Of a stretch of DNA of 64,000 nucleotides, positions 59,273 through 64,000 are shown one piece after another. Both the position numbers and the translations under genes were made by a program. This DNA comes from Alteromonas sp. KUL106. Its GTDB lineage: Bacteria > Pseudomonadota > Gammaproteobacteria > Enterobacterales > Alteromonadaceae. The notes below the pieces were generated by a model. That model searched no databases. It had not been told where the DNA came from and worked only from the letters and a program-made list of their open reading frames with translations. The stretch spans positions 62,001 to 126,000 of the forward strand of contig NZ_BLIG01000019.1 in assembly GCF_009811415.1 (NCBI RefSeq). The letters are read 5' to 3'. Positions within the stretch are counted from its first letter, which is position 1, and the number at the start of each line of letters is the position of its first letter.

Positions 59273-60124
59273 CTATAACGATTGTTCTTTATTCGCATTA
59301 AGCGCAGCAAACCATAAGTTATTCGTGATAGCGACGATCTCGGTGTGCAGATCAAACCTCTCTAACGCATCGCTCTCGTTGATATCCATGCACTTGGCGT
59401 AATGTTTAACTAATTCTCTACTGTCATCAATTTCGAGTTTATTGATGAGACAGCAGCTTGCCAAGTCAAAGTAGCGGTTTCCCATTGCTGCATACTCCCA
59501 ATCAATAATTTTGAGCGTGTTATCTGCGCTTAGCAACAAGTGATTGATGAGTAAGTCGTTGTGACACAAAACATAATCTTCATCGTCTTGTTCGCTTTTT
59601 ATTACCTTAGTCTGAAATGTTTGCGCTTTTAAATAAAGGTCATTACTTTCGTCGAACTGTGCGATATCACTGTAATGCCGCCATCTAGATGCTAAATCTA
59701 ATGGCCTGGCGGTAACGGGCAGAGAATGAATGCGAGCGAGAGTTTCGGCCAGATCAAACATTGAAAGCGTCGCACTGTCACTGTTTTTTAGCCATTGTTC
59801 TACCCAAATGGTTTCATCATCACTTAACCAAATAGGTTGTGGTGCTATACCCAACTCATACAACTGTTGCTGCAAAGCAAACTGATGCGCACGATTGACA
59901 CCGCTAAAATCGTCATCGCCCATCCATTTGACTGCCAAATCAATGGGGATATCCCTGCGGTTTTGTTGATCACCATTTTGAAGATGACTCACCCTCCAAG
60001 GGAATTGAGCATTGCCAGGATCTCGAACGCGGTAAACACGATTTACCGCGCCAGCAGGGTGAACAGAAATGTTAGCCCTGTCGCTCAGATTAAGCGCCTT
60101 TTGCAGCTTGGTGATGATATCCAA
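59273..60124 (-). CDS. Phosphotransferase-family kinase, probable thiamine kinase
   Basis: Aminoglycoside-phosphotransferase/choline-kinase fold. The catalytic loop VLCHNDLLINHLLL and the metal-binding DWEYAAMGNRYFDLAS are intact; the N-terminal nucleotide region is short (AVKWMG). In a TPP-riboswitch operon with a thiamine permease, the expected job is thiamine salvage (ThiK-like), by inference. TTG at 60124 is preferred, since AAGGTG stands six bases before it and the conserved region follows; GTG at 60133 is possible. The start lies inside the end of the permease gene (35-bp overlap). Confidence 0.75.
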   Translation of the reverse strand: MDIITKLQKALNLSDRANISVHPAGAVNRVYRVRDPGNAQFPWRVSHLQNGDQQNRRDIPIDLAVKWMGDDDFSGVNRAHQFALQQQLYELGIAPQPIWLSDDETIWVEQWLKNSDSATLSMFDLAETLARIHSLPVTARPLDLASRWRHYSDIAQFDESNDLYLKAQTFQTKVIKSEQDDEDYVLCHNDLLINHLLLSADNTLKIIDWEYAAMGNRYFDLASCCLINKLEIDDSRELVKHYAKCMDINESDALERFDLHTEIVAITNNLWFAALNANKEQSL

Positions 60125-60737
60125 CCTGTTCACCTTGTTTCTTATATTGCAATAGCCACTGATAGTAGCCAAATACCGCAAAGCCTACATAGCCCAAAAA
60201 CAAACAAGCAGACAGTGCATAGCCCACTTGTAGATATAAATACGCGGAAGCTAAATTAATGAAAAACCAATAAACCCAGTTTTGCAGGATTTTGTGGGCC
60301 ACCATAAATGTGGTGACAACACTCAATAAATTTATGCTCGCATCTAATAGTAGGTACTCACTATTAAATTGTGATCCGGCCACTGTAGACAGAAACCAAG
60401 CTAGCGTTAACATGCTAGGCACGATAAGTAAATGTGCCCAAAGCGGCCAATGAAGTACAGGCTTAACATCACCGTCTTCCGCACCTTTCGACCACTGATA
60501 ATAGCCGTACCCCGCCATTATCATATAGAAAAAGTTAAGCGCCGACTGAAACGGCAGAGTCACTTGCCAAAATAGCCACGTGTAAATCGCAGTACTTACA
60601 AAGGCGCAAAGCCAACACCAGCTATTTTGTTTCGCAGCCAACAGAACATAGGCGATGGCCAGAACAACCGCTACCCACTCTAGCAGTGAAGTAGCGGCAA
60701 TTTGCGAGGTGAACTCAGAAAAGAAGCTAGCCATCAA
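60090..60737 (-). CDS. pnuT: PnuC-family permease, PnuT-type thiamine transporter
   Basis: Seven-helix permease of the PnuC/PnuT family (215 aa). Family motifs: AAKQNSWCWLCAFVSTAIYTWLF, FYMIMAGYGYYQWSKG, LLLDASINLLSVVTTFMVAHKILQNWVYWFFIN. PnuC members carry nicotinamide riboside, and the PnuT branch carries thiamine; the choice here rests on the TPP riboswitch upstream and the thiamine-binding neighbour. The start overlaps the previous gene by 4 bp (ATGA). Confidence 0.85.
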   Translation of the reverse strand: MMASFFSEFTSQIAATSLLEWVAVVLAIAYVLLAAKQNSWCWLCAFVSTAIYTWLFWQVTLPFQSALNFFYMIMAGYGYYQWSKGAEDGDVKPVLHWPLWAHLLIVPSMLTLAWFLSTVAGSQFNSEYLLLDASINLLSVVTTFMVAHKILQNWVYWFFINLASAYLYLQVGYALSACLFLGYVGFAVFGYYQWLLQYKKQGEQVGYHHQAAKGA

Positions 60738-60997
60738 GACGATTTTCTAGATTGCATGGCATCAAAGTTTAGGAACTTGGCCACAAAAATAGCCTGTCCC
60801 ACCTCTTCATGAGTCCTTTGCATTTCTTCACCCAGTATTTTCATAACCACAACATAGTCTCCAGTCACCTGTGTGCTGGTTGAACTTGTTGAAACTGTGA
60901 TATCACTGTAGCTATTTAACCTATCAATGAAATCTTGGATGGGTGGAATATATTCGTTGACTAAGGGGTACAAAGACAGTTCAACCATAACTTGCAT
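60734..60997 (-). CDS. YkoF/MTH1187-type thiamine-binding protein
   Basis: 87-aa protein of the thiamine-binding DUF77 family, related to YkoF and MTH1187. The signature VELSLYPLVNEYIPPIQDFIDRLNSY is near the N-terminus, followed by VSTSSTSTQVTGDYVVVM. No signal peptide, so it acts in the cytoplasm, probably holding thiamine or its precursor. Second gene of the riboswitch operon. Confidence 0.85.
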   Translation of the reverse strand: MQVMVELSLYPLVNEYIPPIQDFIDRLNSYSDITVSTSSTSTQVTGDYVVVMKILGEEMQRTHEEVGQAIFVAKFLNFDAMQSRKSS

Positions 60998-61012
60998 ACT
61001 CGTATCCTTTTC

Positions 61013-63103
61013 TTAAAACGCGTACTTAGCCGTAATACCAAACTGACGACCGTTACCTACTTGGTAATACGGTTCATCAAAGGCATATTCATCGCGAGGG
61101 TCATTACTAAAACCACCAAACCCTCTGGTATAGTACTCACGGTCAAAGGCATTTTGGATCCAAAGTGAGGTCTGCCAATCTCCATGTAGCACCACCAGTT
61201 CTGAATTAACCAAAGTAGTACTTGGTGCCGTTACATCATGGCCGTCAGAAAAACGGTACTCACTCTTATAATCAACATCTACACGCCAAAGGATGTTATC
61301 GGTAAGTGCGTACTCACTATAAAGGTTTGCCGTCCACTTAGGTGACTGCGCCTGTCTTTGCTCAGAAACTTCAGTGCCGTCTGCCAGGGTATATCCTTCA
61401 AATGTTGCGCTGAGGTACCCCACGCTCGCGTCTATTTGCCATGCATCATTTGCAACCCAACTAAGCTCAAGCTCTGCACCCTTATTCGTGCCTAAATCAG
61501 CGTTGTCAATAATGTCAACGAAGCCTGCGGTGCCGTCATCGCGGGTGATGACATCAAAATCACTGACTTGCGTATCTTTTCTATCCATGTAGAAAATTGC
61601 AGCACGAGCGATAAGGTCAGGCGTTAGCAATGGGCCTTTTACACCGACTTCGTAGTTCCAGTTGTATTCCTCATCGAAGAAACGTTGGCTGTCATTTACT
61701 CGGCTGTCGGGGTTAAAACCAGCGCCCTTATATCCGCGAGAAATACTGCCGTAGTAGAAATGATTACCCTGTGTATACTGAAGCGCGACTTTGCCGCCAA
61801 CCATAGTCGTATCAAACGATCGTGCAAGTTGATTGTTATCAGCATAGTCAAAATCGTAGTTTTCTACTCTCAACCCAGCTACAAGCACTAAGTTATCGTT
61901 CAATCGGCTTTCTGTCTGAGCGTAGATAGCAGTCGTTGTTGGCGTATACTCACTGGCAAAGTCATTCTCAAGATAGGTGTACTGGCGCAGTAACTTTTCT
62001 TCCGTATTTTTATAAAATACGCCTAATGTCCAGTCAGTCATGCCATCAAAAAGCGCCGCATCTTCCGACGATACGAAACGTATCTCACCGGTTTGGGTTT
62101 CTACATCACGGTAGTACGCGTCAAACGACGTATAACCCCATGGGTGAAAGCCAGTAAATGTCCAATCTTCATCGTAGCCATAAGCAATGTTGTGAGACGC
62201 ATGGGTTGCGATAAGAATAAAATCGCCCGCTGCTGTATTTGTTGTAGAGCGCGCGCTGACGGCGTGGGTCTGGTGTTCGTCAAAACCTGGTTCATCAGAC
62301 AGGGTTTTATTGTCGTTGTCTAGCGAGAACGCATCATAGCCGTTATCAATATCGAACCAGCGGTAGGTAAGAGCTAGAGTGGTTCTTTCATCTACATTGC
62401 CCTCTACGGCAAAGCGCAATGCGGTTTCATCAATATTATTGGTGTCGTTTCTACCTAGAAACGTATTTTCTACAAAACCATCGCTACGATTGTGGACCAA
62501 CGCAACGCGGTAACCCCAATCATTGTTGATATCATCACCAGTGGCTCCTTCAACTCGGTAGCTGTCTTTGTTACCTATACGGGCTTCAATGTAGTTTGGC
62601 GCGTCGCTTCCTACTTCATTGCTTGAAAGCTTCACAGCGCCGGCTAATGCGCCTGTGCCGTACAGCGTAGCCTGAGGTCCGCGATATACCTCTAGTTGTT
62701 TTGTATCAAAAATAATGCCTGCTGCAGCAAGGCCAGAAAAATCAAACTCATCGACGATAAAGCTCACCGATGGGTTGATAGGCTCGGCGAATTGGCTACG
62801 TTCACCAATACCGCGAATTTGAACGAATCGTCCACGGGAGGCGCCCGCAGCAAAGTTTACGTTTGGAATACTGTTTAATACACTGTCGATATGACTAGGT
62901 TGTCTACTGCGAAGACGCTCTTGATCCAAGATAGTGGCGCTAGCGCTTAACTGATCCAGGGTAGTTTGACGAAAATCACCAGATACGACGACTCGTTCAA
63001 TGTCAGAAGGGGCGCTACTTATATTGTCGCTCGTGGCGGTTTCTTGTGCAAAGGCCGCTACAGAACTCGCAAGTAGTGATAATGTGAAAAGTGTTTTATA
63101 CAT
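61013..63103 (-). CDS. TonB-dependent receptor for thiamine or its precursors
   Basis: 696-aa outer-membrane receptor. Signal peptide (1-19, ending AFAQ), TonB-box area (IERVVVSGDFRQ), plug (about 45-160, with VQIRGIGERSQ and RGPQATLYGTGALAGAVKLSS) and a barrel ending in FGITAKYAF. First gene after the TPP riboswitch, so the substrate is taken to be thiamine or a thiamine moiety; this type is known from comparative riboswitch studies. The ATG at 63103 follows AAGAG, which lies in the SD hairpin. Confidence 0.9.
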   Translation of the reverse strand: MYKTLFTLSLLASSVAAFAQETATSDNISSAPSDIERVVVSGDFRQTTLDQLSASATILDQERLRSRQPSHIDSVLNSIPNVNFAAGASRGRFVQIRGIGERSQFAEPINPSVSFIVDEFDFSGLAAAGIIFDTKQLEVYRGPQATLYGTGALAGAVKLSSNEVGSDAPNYIEARIGNKDSYRVEGATGDDINNDWGYRVALVHNRSDGFVENTFLGRNDTNNIDETALRFAVEGNVDERTTLALTYRWFDIDNGYDAFSLDNDNKTLSDEPGFDEHQTHAVSARSTTNTAAGDFILIATHASHNIAYGYDEDWTFTGFHPWGYTSFDAYYRDVETQTGEIRFVSSEDAALFDGMTDWTLGVFYKNTEEKLLRQYTYLENDFASEYTPTTTAIYAQTESRLNDNLVLVAGLRVENYDFDYADNNQLARSFDTTMVGGKVALQYTQGNHFYYGSISRGYKGAGFNPDSRVNDSQRFFDEEYNWNYEVGVKGPLLTPDLIARAAIFYMDRKDTQVSDFDVITRDDGTAGFVDIIDNADLGTNKGAELELSWVANDAWQIDASVGYLSATFEGYTLADGTEVSEQRQAQSPKWTANLYSEYALTDNILWRVDVDYKSEYRFSDGHDVTAPSTTLVNSELVVLHGDWQTSLWIQNAFDREYYTRGFGGFSNDPRDEYAFDEPYYQVGNGRQFGITAKYAF

Positions 63104-63104
63104 A

Positions 63105-63137
63105 GGATCTCTTATTCTTAGTCAAGAAAAAAGATCC
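63105..63137 (-). promoter_or_regulatory. Hairpin over the receptor ribosome site
   Basis: GGATCT (63137-63132 read on the minus strand) pairs with AGATCC (63110-63105), next to the start codon, with CTT/AAG pairing inside. It covers the AAGAG ribosome site, so the riboswitch probably controls translation. Confidence 0.6.
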
Positions 63138-63172
63138 GGGTCTAACGGCAGGTGATAAGGCTATGTTGTAAA

Positions 63173-63256
63173 CCATCCCTACGCCGGTATTATCCGGATC
63201 AGGTTTAAGGGTTCCCACAAGTGTGGATCTCAGACCGAAAACGGACACCCCTTGGT
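63173..63256 (-). promoter_or_regulatory. TPP riboswitch (THI element)
   Basis: The conserved core is complete on the minus strand: GGGGTGTCC, CTGAGATC, ACCCTT, ACCTGATCCGGATAATACC, GGCGTAGGGA. It sits about 70 bp before the receptor start and should shut the operon off when thiamine pyrophosphate is plentiful. Confidence 0.97.
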
Positions 63257-63392
63257 ACTGTGCTGAGCCGCTCAAACTAGCAAACTCGACATCTGCGACG
63301 GAGTCTACCAGTTAGATACACACCGTCAAGCAGATAAAACGTTAAGCTAACGTCATAATTTTTATATGATATAAGGTATTGAGGTCCAAAGG

Positions 63393-63818
63393 CTATTCAG
63401 CGTCAATATTCATATTTAGACGACGAACCTCATCGTCAGTTTGCGCTTTTAGACCTTCCAACGTTTTGCCGTGTGCCGTTGGTTGACGAGTTTCTGGGTC
63501 AACTTTCACAAATACAATGTCGTCCGCAAAGCAGATGGTTTTCTTGGTGGCTTTGTTGCGTACTAGGCAGCTTACTGTGATAGACGTGCGGCCTACGGCC
63601 TTAGTTTCCAGACCAAACTCTACAATATCACCCTGCATCGCCGGAGATTCGAAACTAATTTCACCAATATGCTTGGTGACCAAGCAGTTAGTTTCTAATT
63701 GACAAATTGCCCAAATGGCAGCTTCTTCGTCTATCCATTCCAACGCGCGGCCACCGAATAAAGAATTAGCGTAGTTTAAGTCGTTTGGCATGACTAGACG
63801 CCGAGAAAGAAAGCGCAT
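63393..63818 (-). CDS. Acyl-CoA thioesterase, YciA-like hotdog fold
   Basis: Hotdog-fold acyl-CoA thioesterase of 141 aa. Family pattern MPNDLNYANSLFGGRALEWIDEEAAIWA (the Asn/Asp and helix of the active site) and GRTSITVSCLVRN, FVKVD. It should hydrolyse acyl-CoA to CoA and fatty acid. Single gene; the ATG at 63818 is retained, though MPND nine codons later is possible. Confidence 0.88.
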   Translation of the reverse strand: MRFLSRRLVMPNDLNYANSLFGGRALEWIDEEAAIWAICQLETNCLVTKHIGEISFESPAMQGDIVEFGLETKAVGRTSITVSCLVRNKATKKTICFADDIVFVKVDPETRQPTAHGKTLEGLKAQTDDEVRRLNMNIDAE

Positions 63819-63877
63819 TCGAATTCCTCTTAATAAATCGCTACTATAGCGTTAGATTATACCGAAAAAACTAATTC

Positions 63878-64000
63878 ATGGCGCTAACTCAATTACGCGA
63901 ATGGCTTCTCGCTCCCTTTAGCAATAGAGGCTTACAGATACCACACCCTCTTCACCGCAGAATGCTTGTTGTGTCTGGCAATGATGATTTTTGTAAAGCG
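63878..64000 (+). CDS. tmcA: Probable tRNA(Met) cytidine acetyltransferase, 5' end only
   Basis: 41 codons run off the window. MALTQLREWLLAPFS is followed by RRMLVVSGNDDFC, which resembles the N-terminus of TmcA (a helix, then RRLLVLSG and an acidic stretch ending in WC). TmcA acetylates the wobble cytidine of elongator tRNA-Met. The call rests only on this short stretch. Confidence 0.45.
   Translation, partial: MALTQLREWLLAPFSNRGLQIPHPLHRRMLVVSGNDDFCKA

Overview
The window looks like chromosomal DNA from an Alteromonas-type marine gammaproteobacterium (order Alteromonadales). The clues are the many TonB-dependent receptors, several cyclic-di-GMP enzymes, an E. coli-type gene complement (sodB, grxD, prkA-yeaH-spoVR, aroC-prmB-smrB, prfB-lysS, argS, prfC, holD-rimI) and moderate GC content. 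No prophage, integron, CRISPR array or rRNA operon is visible. Species assignment is inference from gene content.

Layout. 1-6 kb: a regulatory unit on the minus strand, with an ECF sigma factor, a FecR-type anti-sigma factor and a TonB receptor carrying the STN signalling domain (cut by the window edge), preceded by a closely related receptor lacking STN. 6-13 kb: grxD, sodB and the stress operon prkA-yeaH-spoVR, in which yeaH is broken by an exact 41-bp tandem duplication. 13-29 kb: mostly housekeeping (MFS permease, aroC, prmB, smrB, gshA, an M16 protease, an Hpt protein, a pseudouridine synthase, panE, lysS, prfB with its +1 frameshift). It also holds a Fur-box divergent promoter that faces a short untranslated unit ending in a strong terminator, a candidate iron-responsive small RNA. 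29.5-33.4 kb: a REP-associated tyrosine transposase flanked by inversely oriented TGCCTGTC repeats, then a ferredoxin-type reductase and fatty-acid desaturase operon behind two tandem FabR/DesT-like palindromes. 33-45 kb: accessory genes, including two diguanylate-cyclase-type proteins, two small lipoproteins, a nuclease-family protein with a nine-copy octamer repeat upstream, a cysteine-desulfhydrase-like enzyme and a DUF2891 gene reduced by internal deletion.

45.2-45.85 kb: two very short adjacent genes encode peptides with double-glycine-type leaders and GxxxG motifs. A terminator and a small membrane protein follow. This looks like an unannotated two-peptide bacteriocin plus immunity locus and is the most novel item here. 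46-58.6 kb: an FMN reductase, argS, prfC, a large TonB receptor, a 7TM-type GGDEF protein, an EamA permease and holD-rimI. 58.8-64 kb: tRNA-Trp, then a TPP-riboswitch-controlled thiamine uptake and salvage operon (TonB receptor, thiamine-binding protein, PnuT-type permease, phosphotransferase-family kinase), an acyl-CoA thioesterase and the start of a probable tmcA.

A roughly 170-bp palindromic-ended intergenic repeat occurs three times (46.8, 54.0 and 59.1 kb), in full, enlarged and truncated forms, like a non-autonomous mobile element. All family names rest on motif recognition by eye; no database search was possible.
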